Shown piece by piece: positions 45,941 to 56,173 of a stretch of 64,000 bases of DNA; position 1 is the first letter of the stretch, and each line of letters opens with the position of its first letter. Source of the stretch: an uncultured Rhizobiaceae bacterium (GTDB lineage: Bacteria; Pseudomonadota; Alphaproteobacteria; Rhizobiales; Rhizobiaceae); NCBI GenBank assembly GCA_951813045.1, contig CATOTF010000002.1, positions 1,302,001-1,366,000 of the forward strand, written 5' to 3'. The notes beneath the pieces were generated by a model. It ran no database searches, was not told the DNA's origin, and worked only from the letters and a program-made list of their open reading frames with translations. Made by a program: the position numbers and the translations under genes.

Positions 45941-46929
45941 TTACACACCGGTGCCTGGTTGTTGCCATTGGGATAGGACATTTCGTAGGTTATCCCTTTG
46001 GTCAGGCGCGTATCCTGCACGGAACCATCAACCGAAGATTTGATCTTGGACACTTCTTGTCTGGTGTTCCAATCATAGTAGATGGCCATGCCTGTGTAGC
46101 TGCCACCGACAGCAAACAATGCACCGTTAGCAAAAGCCGTGTTCGGCCAGGTGGGTGGCGGCGGCGCACTGGAAGGTTCATAGGTCAGTCCGGCGATGGA
46201 AGGGCTTTTTAAACTCGCCTGCACCTCAGTGACTGCATCACCACAGACTGTTTCTGCAATGGATAACAGTTGGTCCGTGGTCTGCGTTACATCCGTAAAG
46301 TTTACAAGTGACGCATCTCCCAGAACCGGAAGGCTTTGGGTATTGTTCTCGCGGGAATTAATTATCCTATGCGGGAATTGATTTTGATCCTTGGTGAACC
46401 AATACCAGTCATATTCGGGGCCATTTCCCCCGTTTTTTCCGTTAGGACATCTCCAGGCTTCAGCTTCCTTGCCAGTGACCATATTGCTTCCAGCACAACT
46501 GCAGCCTTTATTGGCTAACCACTGAGGTGAGGGGGCAGTCCAGGGCGTAGGGGTGGCTGATGCCAGATTACATTGGAGGTTACCATTAGGCCCGTCAGAA
46601 AGTACGAAGGTCTTGCTTCCTTGAATGTACCAGGCCTTAGGGCCATTACTCGCGACATCATCGGTCGTTATGACCATTCTGCTTTCGGTTCCGGGCGAAC
46701 TATTTACGGAGACCCGTGCAACTTGAAGCGGTTGCGATTGGAATGGGGTAAGCAAAGCATTTGCTGACCATTGCTGAGGCAAGTTCGGAATACTTGACGA
46801 TGTACAGCTGCCAAATGACGGATACGCCGCATCGCCAACAGGCGCGGTTTGCGCCAGCGCCGTCGACGTACTCAACGCGAATGTAACGAATCCTGTATAT
46901 ACAGCATACCTAATTGTAGGAATTTTCAT
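45941..46929 (-). pseudogene. exported CxxCH-motif protein, N-terminal fragment
   Basis: About 330 codons before the IS. Signal peptide (RYAVYTGFVTFALSTSTALA), then a Trp/Cys-rich mature part: GDAAYPSFGSCTSSSIPNLP, AKAWYIQGSKTFVLSDGPNG-like strands, a repeated cysteine region (LANKGCSCAGSNM, AWRCPNGKNGGNGPEYDWYW), and CGDAVTEVQASLK. Joined to 44412-44775 it makes a 449-residue exported protein. I do not recognise a family. The ORF as it stands extends into IS sequence (to 45910). The ATG at 46929 has AGGAGAGGG upstream. Confidence 0.82.
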
Positions 46930-47465
46930 TGGGCCCTCTCCTGCATCCAATTACTGGAAATGCATTTGTAGTTGGCCCCCGAACTGATTCTGAACGCTAG
47001 TGCAACATCTCAGTTAAGTCCAGAAGTTATTAGATAAGTTCTTTGTACTTTATATAAGCCTTTTCAATGTAATATAATCAGCTTAGATTTGTTGAGCGAG
47101 TTTTGACCGCATTTCAGACCAAGCGCAATACCGCACGATTGACACTAACATTCATTATTAGACATGCATTTGCACCAACTAACCTGACCTAAACGTCGCC
47201 ATGCAGATCATTTATTTGACCGGCGAAATACTCAAATCAGATAGGATACATCGGTCGGTAATTGAAGTTTTATAGTTGATTGGTCAGGCAAGATGAACCT
47301 CTAAACTTGCTTCGGTTCTTCGGTCCTGCATATGCCAAAACGGATATTGTGATAAATGTCACTGATCCCTACAACCGGAAGCTCACCATGCTAAAAATGG
47401 TATGCACGAATGGCATACGCACCAAACTCAACTCAAGGTCTGTATCCTGAACGAAAACTGTGAGT
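46930..47465. other. AT-rich intergenic stretch
   Basis: About 535 bases between the exported protein gene and tRNA-Thr. Noticeably AT-rich (for example ATGTAATATAATCAGC near 47077) and without a supported gene. It should hold the promoter of the minus-strand exported protein gene; I could not mark one with confidence. Confidence 0.45.
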
Positions 47466-47541
47466 TGGTGCCGCTTACGTGACTCGAACACGTGACCTCC
47501 GCATTACGAATGCGATGCTCTACCAGCTGAGCTAAAGCGGC
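47466..47541 (-). tRNA. tRNA-Thr(CGT)
   Basis: 76 bases with encoded CCA. Acceptor stem GCCGCTT pairs with AAGCGGC; D arm has AGCTCAGCTGGTAGAGC; anticodon loop TTCGTAA gives anticodon CGT; T arm has GTTCGAGTC. All cloverleaf parts are present. Confidence 0.96.
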
Positions 47542-47589
47542 TTTTCGATGAGGGTTTTTAAGGAGCGGATCGAGCGTTGTCAAAATCAT

Positions 47590-48597
47590 TCAAGCGATTT
47601 CAGCCATCCCAACAGCGCGTTTTTCTTTTAAAGAGAGATAGGCCGCTTCGGCCAGCCGCAACGCCTGTCTGCCATCTTCAAAGCTTGCCTCTACCGGTTC
47701 ATTCGACGCCACCGCGCGCACAAATGAGTCAATTTCAGCGTCGAATGACTGCTTGTATCTTTCGATGAAAAAATCCTCATAGGGCAGGGCGGCTTCCGCT
47801 ATTTTATTAGAATATCGCTTCACGCCGTGAGGTGTACGATTGTCACTGATAACCATGCCTGTTTCGCCCAGCAGTTCGATACGCTGGTCATATCCATAGG
47901 CCGCGGTTCTGGAATTGTTGATGTGACATTGTTTGCCGCTATCTGTTGTCAATACAAACATTGCCGTGTCGTAATCGTCCAATTCATCCATCATGGGCTT
48001 GTCAATCAAACGGCTGGCAGTTGCAAAAACTTCCGTTGGTTCTTCGCCGAGCATATAGCGGGCAATATCGAAATCGTGGATAGTCATATCGCGGAACATG
48101 CCACCTGCGGATTCATAATAGGCGCGGGGAGGCATGTCTGGATCGCGTGAAGTAATAATGACTTGATGAAGGTCGCCAATTTCACCATCTATCATAGCTT
48201 GGCGTGCAGCTTTGTGGCCGGGATCAAATCGACGGTTGAAGCCCAGTTGAATTGGTCTTGTGCAACCGACAATCCTGTCGGCACAAATGTTCACCCTGTC
48301 CAGATTTAGATCGATTGGTTTTTCACACAATACCGCTTTATCAGCGGCCACTGCAGCTTCGATAAAATCCGCATGGGTAGGCGTTGCTGTCGCAATAAGG
48401 ACCGCATCAATTTCATGATCTGCGAATACGTCGTCCGGGCTGGCGTAAACCCGAACACCGTGCTGGTCTGCAACTTCCTGAGAAGCGGGCGTATATATAT
48501 CGAACACGCCCACGAGTTCGACCTTAGGGTGCGCCATCAAATTGTCTGCATGCATTTGGCCAATACGGCCACATCCCAATAGTGCAATTTTAGTCAT
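47590..48597 (-). CDS. iolG: inositol 2-dehydrogenase (Gfo/Idh/MocA family)
   Basis: 335 residues. Oxidises myo-inositol to 2-keto-myo-inositol with NAD. N-terminal Rossmann fold MTKIALLGCGRIGQMHADNL, then IATATPTHADFIEAA and the catalytic Lys in VLCEKPIDLNLDRV; the substrate half has GGMFRDMTIHDFDIARYMLG with the conserved Asp and His. Length and motifs fit IolG. The start is taken at the Met of the Rossmann strand rather than the codon at 48645. No other inositol genes are near, so the function could differ (other Gfo/Idh sugars). Confidence 0.85.
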   Translation of the reverse strand: MTKIALLGCGRIGQMHADNLMAHPKVELVGVFDIYTPASQEVADQHGVRVYASPDDVFADHEIDAVLIATATPTHADFIEAAVAADKAVLCEKPIDLNLDRVNICADRIVGCTRPIQLGFNRRFDPGHKAARQAMIDGEIGDLHQVIITSRDPDMPPRAYYESAGGMFRDMTIHDFDIARYMLGEEPTEVFATASRLIDKPMMDELDDYDTAMFVLTTDSGKQCHINNSRTAAYGYDQRIELLGETGMVISDNRTPHGVKRYSNKIAEAALPYEDFFIERYKQSFDAEIDSFVRAVASNEPVEASFEDGRQALRLAEAAYLSLKEKRAVGMAEIA

Positions 48598-48826
48598 CTC
48601 ATTCACTCGCATTCGTTCTCGCTTTGAAATACGCATTAACGCCAAAAACTAGTGATTGCCACCAACAATCTGCAGCATTTCGTCATTACTAGAACAAGAG
48701 GTCCACGGCAGCATAATCCAACGCCATCGGATAGTTGACTACATGTGATGATGCCGGTGAATGTCCATGGCCGAATAGATATGAAATAGTTAGCATCTCC
48801 CTCCATGGGAAAGGAAAGGAATCCCC

Positions 48827-49981
48827 GTGCCCGTTTATTTAGCCAAACTTCTGTTTGCACTAATTATCATTATGACATCCAGCATACATGTCTTCGCCGC
48901 AACTGAAGAAGAGGTCGGCGGTTACCGGCTTCAACGGGAAATTGGCGAACCCAATGGCTCGATCACAAGCGCCCGGTTTTCTCCCGACGGCACCAGAATA
49001 TTGACAACGCACGCCAATAATACAGCCGTTATTTGGCGTGCTGATGACGGGGCGAAACTTCACACGCTTAAAGGTCACAAGGGCAGGGTGACTGTTGGCA
49101 ATTTTTCCTCCGGCGGTAAAATGATCATTACGGGCTCCGGCGACGATACGGCACGGGTTTGGAACGCAAGTTCTGGAAACCAGATCGCGGTTTTGAAAGG
49201 ACAAGCCCATTGGCTGCACAACGCTATCTTTTCGCCCGATGGCAATACAATCGCCCTGGCTTCTTGGATCAATACGGTAAGCCTTTGGGATGCCGAAACC
49301 TTCATGCCAATTGCCACATTGATGGATCACACCAATTGGGTGGTTGATATCGCGTTTTCTCCAGGCAGTAGCACTCTGGCGTCAGCCGGAATGGATGGGA
49401 CAGTAAGACTATGGAATGGTCATTCTGGAAATGTGATCAGCGTTCTTGGTGATCATAACGCTCAGCTAACCGCACAAAGGTTTTCCCTAAATGGTAATTT
49501 TATTGCAACGGGCACCAACGATGGCGTACTGCGCCTGTGGTCCGCGGCTGATGGAAAGCTCTTGAAAGTACTCAAAGGGCATACAAAAGATATCAACGAC
49601 ATTGTTTTTTCTGCCGACGGTGAAACGGTCATTAGTGCTTCTAATGACAACTCAATTCGCGTTTGGAATATTTTATCGGGACAGGTGATTCATTTATTTT
49701 CACAGCATTCTGCGCCAGTAAAAAATATATCTTTATCGTCGGATGGACGCATAATGATTAGCGCTTCGACCGACGGCACCGCCAGGCTTTGGGATATTAT
49801 GAGCGGTCAATCACTTGGTATTCTGGACGATCAGGTACATCCAATCATCGATGCACGTTTCTCCCACGCAGGCTCACATATTTTGACAGTTCCGAAAAAA
49901 AGGCCCGGTGCGAGTCTGGCGACGGTGACCGCGGACAACGAAGCTGAAACATCTCCGACTAATCAAGTGAGACGTTACTAA
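48827..49981 (+). CDS. exported WD40 repeat protein
   Basis: 384 residues from a GTG start (AGGAA 7 bases before). Signal peptide (LAKLLFALIIIMTSSIHVFA) then at least seven WD40-type blades, for example ARFSPDGTRILTTHANNTAV, LKGHKGRVTVGNFSSGGKM and FSADGETVISASNDNSIRVW. One seven-bladed propeller, periplasmic or surface. WD40 proteins mostly serve as binding platforms; the partner is unknown. Divergent from iolG. Next on the same strand comes the beta-helix protein. Confidence 0.9.
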   Translation: MPVYLAKLLFALIIIMTSSIHVFAATEEEVGGYRLQREIGEPNGSITSARFSPDGTRILTTHANNTAVIWRADDGAKLHTLKGHKGRVTVGNFSSGGKMIITGSGDDTARVWNASSGNQIAVLKGQAHWLHNAIFSPDGNTIALASWINTVSLWDAETFMPIATLMDHTNWVVDIAFSPGSSTLASAGMDGTVRLWNGHSGNVISVLGDHNAQLTAQRFSLNGNFIATGTNDGVLRLWSAADGKLLKVLKGHTKDINDIVFSADGETVISASNDNSIRVWNILSGQVIHLFSQHSAPVKNISLSSDGRIMISASTDGTARLWDIMSGQSLGILDDQVHPIIDARFSHAGSHILTVPKKRPGASLATVTADNEAETSPTNQVRRY

Positions 49982-50124
49982 ATGGATGTTACATACAATT
50001 GTCGCATAAGATATATTATGGAACATTTAGATCTATTGCTCGACTTGGTGATTGGCACTACTCTTTCGTATGGGCATTGGACAATAATTCTAATTATAAA
50101 TTAGGAAACTGAGGGAAATCGTTG

Positions 50125-51413
50125 ATGCCAAAGGTAAAAGAGAGTTCAGACGAGTTCAGTGATACAGCTCAGAACTTAGACACACCGATAGTACATACGA
50201 ATCTTCGTGGAACATTCGAGAATCCCGTTATCATAGTCGGCAACGGTACAATCAGCCTGAACCTCTATGGTGAAGACCCAGCTATTGCTGCCGCGCGTGT
50301 AGCCTATATGCGTCAGGAAAATGGGTTTTTTCCAAGTGTTGGACAAATCTCAGACCAGGCAGCCGTGGTATTGCACGGTTGCCAATTTGTCGTGCTTCGT
50401 GGTTTTAAGTTTGATGATTGTTGGCCAGCTGCGCTCTATCTCAATGATTGTCAGCACACCGTAATTCTTGACTGTGATTTTGGAGCCTGCACACAGGCAA
50501 TAGGCGCTAACGGTGTTGATACAAGAGATATCTGGGTGGAGCGCTGCACATTTAATCAAACACGTAAAAATCAGCTCTGGGATGAAATTGAATGGAACCA
50601 GGTCCATGGTTCATTTGAAAATGCTGCCAAAGGCGGCGTTGTTCCAAGTGATCACCGGCATTTGGACGGTGATTTTTTCCGCGCATGGAATATTGCGGGA
50701 AATGTGACAATTCGCGATTGCGATATCAGTGACGCCTTTAATGGTATTCATTTTTTCAATTCTCTCGACGATTTGCCGGCAGATACAGACCGTTCCGGTG
50801 TACGGTTTAACAATGCTCGCAGAGCTTCAGTTAACGTATTGATTGAGAACAACCGTTTTACAAACGTTCGCGACAACTGCATTGAGCCGGAAGATCACGC
50901 CTGGAACTGGGTGGTGCGCAGCAACACATTTAAAGATTGTTTAGCGCCTTATTCTTTTGAATTAAAACGGGCTGGGTGGTTTTACATTTACGATAACCAC
51001 CATTGGTTTGAAAAATCGAAGGACGAGATCAAGGGCAAAAGAAAATCTGCAGCCGGGTTCAAGTTTGGTGGTGGCCAAAAAAATGAAGGTGATTTCTATA
51101 TTTTCAACAATTCCTGGCTGTCTCACCAAGGGGAAAGGCTGCTGCGGCAACGCGTACTTGGGCGCATGAAACATTTCAACAATTGTATCAAAATGACCAA
51201 TGGTCGGCGCAGATTATTTGGAGCGGAATGGTCTAAACCTGACAATGGTCTGGATGATGAGACAGCTAAGAAGGCAGAAGGCAGGCGTTTTACAAAGCGT
51301 TGGGGCGAGTTTAAAATTGAAATGAACGGCGACTGGATATTTGAAAAAAATGGAGAGGACTGGCGGGATTATGCAATTGCGGGATATCCTATCGGCTTCC
51401 AAACAGTGTCTAA
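50125..51413 (+). pseudogene. right-handed beta-helix protein, N-terminal fragment
   Basis: About 430 codons before the IS. Repeated parallel beta-helix turns: VVLHGCQFVVLRGFKFDDCW, HTVILDCDFGACTQAIGANG, RDIWVERCTFNQT, NVLIENNRFTNVRDNCIEPE. Such proteins are often polysaccharide lyases, hydrolases or epimerases; no catalytic set is evident. No signal peptide, so secretion would need another route. The ORF as it stands runs to 51435 in IS sequence (SNTNGIIF). The true continuation is at 52579. Confidence 0.85.
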
Positions 51414-52578
51414 TACCAACGGCATTATTTTCTGACTCTGTAGGGATTCCCAAATCGAGTTTGATCTGATTCCTTGTGGCAAAGGAGATTTGCTATGGGA
51501 TCATCAGTGCCACTTCGGACGGACTTTGATGCCGCCAGCCTGCGCCGGACGACCAAGGAATGCAGTGACAACCGACAGATACGCCGGCTGCTTGCGCTTG
51601 CCGCAGTCTATGACGGCATGAACCGCACGGAGGCGGCTCGGATTGGCGGGATGGATCGTCAAACGTTGCGTGACTGGGTCCATCGTTTCAATGAACTGGG
51701 TCCGGACGGTCTGACCAATGCCAAGGGTGCAGGGCGACCGCGCCTGCTGAGTGATAAGCAGATGCAGGAACTGTCGCTGATTGTCGAAACCGGGCCGGAC
51801 CGGGAAGTGGATGGCGTGGTTCGTTGGCGACGCATTGATCTGGTACGCGTTATTGAGGAACAGTTCGGTATCAAATGCTCCGAGCGGGTGATGTCGGATT
51901 ATCTGGCACAACTGGGCTTCTCCAACATCTCCGGTCGTCCACAACACCCTGAGCAGGATGGACGTGTGATCGAAGCGTTCAAAAAAACTTCCCCGACACG
52001 CTCGCAGCCCACATAGCTGATCTGCCGCAGAGAACGCCGGTGGAGATCTGGTTCCAGGACGAAGCGCGCATCGGGCAAAAGAACGGTCAGGTTCGCCTCT
52101 GGGCGAGGAAAGGAACCCGTCCCCGGCTGCCCGCCGACCAGCGCTACGACAATGCCTATCTGTTCGGTGCGATCTGCCCAAAGCGTGGCACGGGCGCGGC
52201 CTTGGTACTGCCCAAAGCCAACACACAAGCAATGCAATTGCATCTCGATGAGATCAGCAAATACGTGACCCGCAAGGCCCATGCCGTGATCCTGATGGAT
52301 CGCGCAAGTTGGCACAGCACCGGCAAACTGGTCGTACCAAAGAATATCACCATCATTCTGCTACCTTCGAAGTCACCTGAACTGAACCCGGTCGAGAACA
52401 TCTGGCAATATCTGAGGTCAAACTATCTCTCAAACCGCGTTTTCAAAGACTACACCGCCATCCTTGATGCCGCCTGCGACGCATGGAACGCGCTCATCGA
52501 CACACCGAAAATCATAACGTCAATCGGAATGAGAGATTGGGCCCATGTCAGAACGGTCGAAAATTAATGCCGTTGGTA
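51414..52578 (+). mobile_element. IS630-family insertion sequence, copy B
   Basis: 1165 bases, same element and orientation as copy A at 44776-45940. Flanked by TAA on both sides. It interrupts the beta-helix gene; removing the IS and one TAA rejoins the gene in frame. Confidence 0.94.
51495..52567 (+). CDS. IS630-family transposase, -1 frameshift product, copy B
   Basis: Same two frames as copy A, with the seven-A slippery run at 51981-51987; both frames translate identically to those of copy A. First frame 51495-52016, second frame ends 52567. Confidence 0.9.
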
Positions 52579-52951
52579 TAATATGGACCCTAAATATCGA
52601 AAATTCACCAGAACACCTAAGGAAATTTCGTTAAAACAATGGCTTAAGCCTTCAAAGGAAATGAAATCTTCAGGGGTCGGCTGGAAAATGCGCCTACCCG
52701 GTTACGACGAAGCCGGTAAAGGCAATGGCGAATTTCAACATCGATATGAGCTGGAAATTCCTAGAAACAATGGCGTTGGAGCGGGATTGCTTCCTGAACA
52801 ACTCACCGACATCGACAATGCCTTACGGTTTATTCCAGATCATCCATTAAAATTTCCACGTCCACCGCGCGGTAAGAAACAATTACCTCGTCGACCCCGC
52901 CAAAACCCTCCGGAGCCGGAAAAATCAAAATCAGCTAATTCTGGCAGCTAA
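52579..52951 (+). pseudogene. right-handed beta-helix protein, C-terminal fragment
   Basis: About 123 codons. Removing the IS and one copy of the 3-base repeat TAA gives FQTVSN followed by MDPKYRKFTRTPKEIS in one frame, so this is the tail of the gene begun at 50125, a 552-residue protein when whole. The tail is basic and Pro/Lys-rich (RPPRGKKQLPRRPRQNPPEP). It ends with four bases overlapping the MBL hydrolase stop on the other strand. On its own it could start at the ATG 52583. Confidence 0.8.
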
Positions 52952-53772
52952 ATCGGGACTTCGATAGTCATTCCGTCGTAAGCTGGGACTACGTGATCAG
53001 GCGTCTCTGACATCACCGTGTCGAAATCCAATGGTGTATGCATATGGGTTAGAATTGCTTGTTTAACCTGAAGCTTTTCGATCCATTGTAATGATTGTTG
53101 CAGGCTAAAATGGCTTGGATGTTCGCGGTATTGTAGCGCGTCAACGAACCAGTAGTCTAAATTTTCAAGATGGGGCAGCGCGCGCTCATCCAAATCGCTG
53201 ACATCGCTGGAGTAGGCGACGTTACCGAAACGAAAACCCAGCGAATGAATTCCACCATGTATTTGTTCGAACGGAAGAATATCGAGTTCACCTCCCTGCC
53301 CTGAAACTTTGAATCTTGCGCCAGCCGTAATTCGATTTTCTTCCAGAATTGGCGGATATCCGGAACCTTCCGGAGTGCTAAAACAATAGCCAAATGAAGT
53401 GTGTAGGTGGAATGAAGTTCGCTCGTCAGTCCAAACTTCTACTCGTTTTCTTCGATTGAGGACAAATGATCTCAAGTCATCAATTCCGTGGATGTGATCT
53501 GCATGGGAATGCGTAAAGATGACTGCGTCAGCCGCTTCCACATTGGCGGATAACATCTGCTCTCGAAAATCCGGCCCTGTATCTATTACAACAGTTGTCG
53601 TCCCGTTTTGGCCGAATTGTTCGACCAAAAAAGAGGCGCGACGGCGACGGTTCTTTGGGTTTTTAGGGTCACAATTGCCCCAGTCGTTTCCAATGCGTGG
53701 CACGCCCGGTGAAGATCCGCAGCCCAATACGGTAAACCGACGTGTGCCCGGATTTGGTGGTTTCTCGCTCAT
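52948..53772 (-). CDS. MBL-fold hydrolase (PhnP-like)
   Basis: 274 residues. Metallo-beta-lactamase fold with opening FTVLGCGSSPGVPRIGNDWG, metal motif FTHSHADHIHGIDDLRSF, AYSSDVSDLDERA and ILTHMHTPLDF near the end. This is the PhnP/YcbX-like set found next to tatD in alphaproteobacteria; PhnP itself hydrolyses cyclic phosphodiesters. The start overlaps the tatD stop (TGATG), so translation is coupled. The frame to 53868 is a false extension into tatD. Confidence 0.9.
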   Translation of the reverse strand: MSEKPPNPGTRRFTVLGCGSSPGVPRIGNDWGNCDPKNPKNRRRRASFLVEQFGQNGTTTVVIDTGPDFREQMLSANVEAADAVIFTHSHADHIHGIDDLRSFVLNRRKRVEVWTDERTSFHLHTSFGYCFSTPEGSGYPPILEENRITAGARFKVSGQGGELDILPFEQIHGGIHSLGFRFGNVAYSSDVSDLDERALPHLENLDYWFVDALQYREHPSHFSLQQSLQWIEKLQVKQAILTHMHTPLDFDTVMSETPDHVVPAYDGMTIEVPI

Positions 53773-54566
53773 CAGGAATTGGACACCAGATCGCGCGGAA
53801 CTTTGGAGAACAGTGTGAAAAAATTCTCCGTTGTTTGTTGCCACACTTTGTCGACTGGTTTTTCCCAAACCTCGGCTAAGGTTGTTGCTGTATTGACCAC
53901 AAAACCTGGTTCGTTTCGCTTGCCGCGATTAGGCACCGGGGCGAGGTAGGGAGCGTCGGTTTCGACCAACACCCGGTCCATAGGCATCTCTTTAGCGATA
54001 TCGCGGATGTCTTGACTGTTCTTAAACGTCAGAATTCCTGAAAAGGAAACATAAAGCCCAAGGTCAATGCCTCGCAAAGCCAACTCGCGTCCTGAGGAAA
54101 AACAATGCAGGACAGCGGGGAAGGCCCCTGCCCGTGTTTCCTCCTCCAAAATTGCAATCATGTCATCGTCAGCGCTTCGCGCATGGATGACCAGTGGAAG
54201 TCCGGTTTCACGGGCTGCAGCAATATGGGTTCGAAACCCCCGTGCCTGGGCATCCCGTGGAGCTTTGTCGTAATGATAATCGAGGCCAGCTTCGCCAATC
54301 GCAACAACTTTTTTATGCTTGCTCAGGTCGACTAGTTGTTGTGCGGTGACGTCCAATTCTTCATCCGCGTTATGAGGGTGTGTCCCTACAGAACAAAAAA
54401 CATCATCAAATCGTTCCGCCACAGCCAATATCTGCTGAAACTTTTTTACGCGCGTGCAAATGGTGATCATCCGGCCGAGCCCGGCATCTCTGGCCCGTTG
54501 AACGACGTCATCGAGCTCGTCGGCAAAATCTGGAAAATCCAGATGACAATGACTATCGACAAGCAC
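53772..54566 (-). CDS. tatD: TatD family metal-dependent hydrolase
   Basis: 264 residues. Starts LVDSHCHLDFPDFADEL (HxH metal ligands) after a GTG; then IGEAGLDYHYDKAPRDAQ (E and D), LPLVIHARSADDDMI (H), VLHCFSSGRE (H) and VETDAPYLAPVPNRGKRNEP (D). The set is complete for TatD-type 3'-5' exonuclease/hydrolases. The GTG lies two bases past the metG stop. TatD-like enzymes act in DNA repair or RNA processing; the exact substrate varies. Confidence 0.92.
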   Translation of the reverse strand: MLVDSHCHLDFPDFADELDDVVQRARDAGLGRMITICTRVKKFQQILAVAERFDDVFCSVGTHPHNADEELDVTAQQLVDLSKHKKVVAIGEAGLDYHYDKAPRDAQARGFRTHIAAARETGLPLVIHARSADDDMIAILEEETRAGAFPAVLHCFSSGRELALRGIDLGLYVSFSGILTFKNSQDIRDIAKEMPMDRVLVETDAPYLAPVPNRGKRNEPGFVVNTATTLAEVWEKPVDKVWQQTTENFFTLFSKVPRDLVSNS

Positions 54567-54570
54567 GGCG

Positions 54571-56112
54571 TTATTCCGCTTTCTCAACGTAACGCGGAAA
54601 AACACCTTCCGGCTTGTCGATTGCTGTGTCAGCGGACAGGCGATTAGCTGCTCCAAGATGCGAAAAACTGCGTTGGTTGGGGTCAATCTTCAATTGGTCC
54701 AACAGTTTTGCTGCACTCGACGGCATGAATGCCTGGCACAAAATAGCCACCTGCCGCACCACTTCCGCCGTTACATAGAGAACCGTTTGCATACGGGCGG
54801 GATCGGTCTTTTTCAAACCCCAGGGCGCTTGCTCGTCAAAATATTTATTGGCTTCATCAAGGACATGCCAAATTGCATCCAGCGCTTCGTTTGGAGACGT
54901 AACTTCAATTGCTGCACGACATTTTTCGATTGCCCCGTCAGCTTTCGCGAGAAGAGCATCATCTTCAGCGGACAACACCCCTGCCCCACCAACGGCACCA
55001 TCCAGGTTCTTGAAGATCATGGAGAGCGAGCGCTGCGCCAAATTGCCGAAATTATTGGCGAGATCTGCGTTGGTGTGATTGACGATATCCTGATGGCTAT
55101 AACTGCCGTCCGAACCAAAACGTACCATGCGCAGGCAATAGTAACGTACCTGATCAATGCCGTATTCTTCCGACATTTCAAACGGGCTTTCGACGTTACC
55201 TAAAGACTTTGACATTTTCTCACCGTTGCTCAGCAAGTGTCCGTGACCAAAGACTTTCTTGGGCAAGGCATTGCCAGACGACATCAGAAATGCTGGCCAA
55301 TAAATAGCGTGAAACCGGGTGATGTCCTTGCCGATGACGTGCAGGTCCGCGGGCCAGAATTTTCGTAGCGGAGAAGATTCATCGGGATATCCTGACCCTG
55401 TGATGTAATTTGTAAGCGCATCGACCCAAACGTACATCACATGCTTTTCATCACCTGGTACCTCGACCCCCCAGTCAAATGTCGTCCTTGAGATCGACAG
55501 GTCCCGCAGGCCGCTTTTTACAAAGCTGACAATTTCATTGCGCCGTGATTTCGGTAAAATGAATTCGGGGTTAGTGTCATACAATTCAAGCAGTTTATCA
55601 GCGTAGTTTGACAGACGGAAAAAATAGCTTTCCTCATCCACCCATTCTACTGGTGAACCCTGAGGCCCAATACGTATGCCGTCGTCGTTTACCGTTGTCT
55701 CGTCTTCATCATAATAGGCTTCGTCGCGAACAGAGTACCAACCGGAATAGACATCTTTATAGATGTCGCCGTTGGCCTCCATAGCCTTCCAGATAGCCTG
55801 ACAGGAAGCGTGATGGTCTGCGTCGGATGTACGGATAAATCTATCATAAGAAATACCAAGTAGATCAGTCATACGTTGAAATTCATCGGAATTCTTGTCA
55901 GCAAGCTCCTTCGCGCTAACACCCAGGTCGCGTGCAGTTTGCCACATCTTTTGACCATGAACGTCCGTTCCAATCTGGAATAGCGTCTCATATCCATCCA
56001 ATCGCTTGAATCGGGCGATTGCGTCACAACAAATGAACTCATACGCATGGCCGATATGGGGTGCGCCATTAGGGTAGGATATGGCAGAAGTGATGTAATA
56101 CTGCTTGCTCAT
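54571..56112 (-). CDS. metG: methionyl-tRNA synthetase
   Basis: 513 residues, short form without a C-terminal dimerisation domain. Class I signatures: HIGH-type motif [12 protein letters not shown], zinc-free insertion, and KMSKS in [16 protein letters not shown]. Also [20 protein letters not shown] and [17 protein letters not shown]. The N-terminus is set at [16 protein letters not shown], 61 bases after the holB stop; the upstream frame to 56187 overlaps holB. Confidence 0.95.
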   Translation of the reverse strand: MSKQYYITSAISYPNGAPHIGHAYEFICCDAIARFKRLDGYETLFQIGTDVHGQKMWQTARDLGVSAKELADKNSDEFQRMTDLLGISYDRFIRTSDADHHASCQAIWKAMEANGDIYKDVYSGWYSVRDEAYYDEDETTVNDDGIRIGPQGSPVEWVDEESYFFRLSNYADKLLELYDTNPEFILPKSRRNEIVSFVKSGLRDLSISRTTFDWGVEVPGDEKHVMYVWVDALTNYITGSGYPDESSPLRKFWPADLHVIGKDITRFHAIYWPAFLMSSGNALPKKVFGHGHLLSNGEKMSKSLGNVESPFEMSEEYGIDQVRYYCLRMVRFGSDGSYSHQDIVNHTNADLANNFGNLAQRSLSMIFKNLDGAVGGAGVLSAEDDALLAKADGAIEKCRAAIEVTSPNEALDAIWHVLDEANKYFDEQAPWGLKKTDPARMQTVLYVTAEVVRQVAILCQAFMPSSAAKLLDQLKIDPNQRSFSHLGAANRLSADTAIDKPEGVFPRYVEKAE

Positions 56113-56173
56113 CGGGTCGGTAATTCCAAGTTTTGAGCTGTTTTCAAGGATCTGGCCATAAACAGTCTCGATC

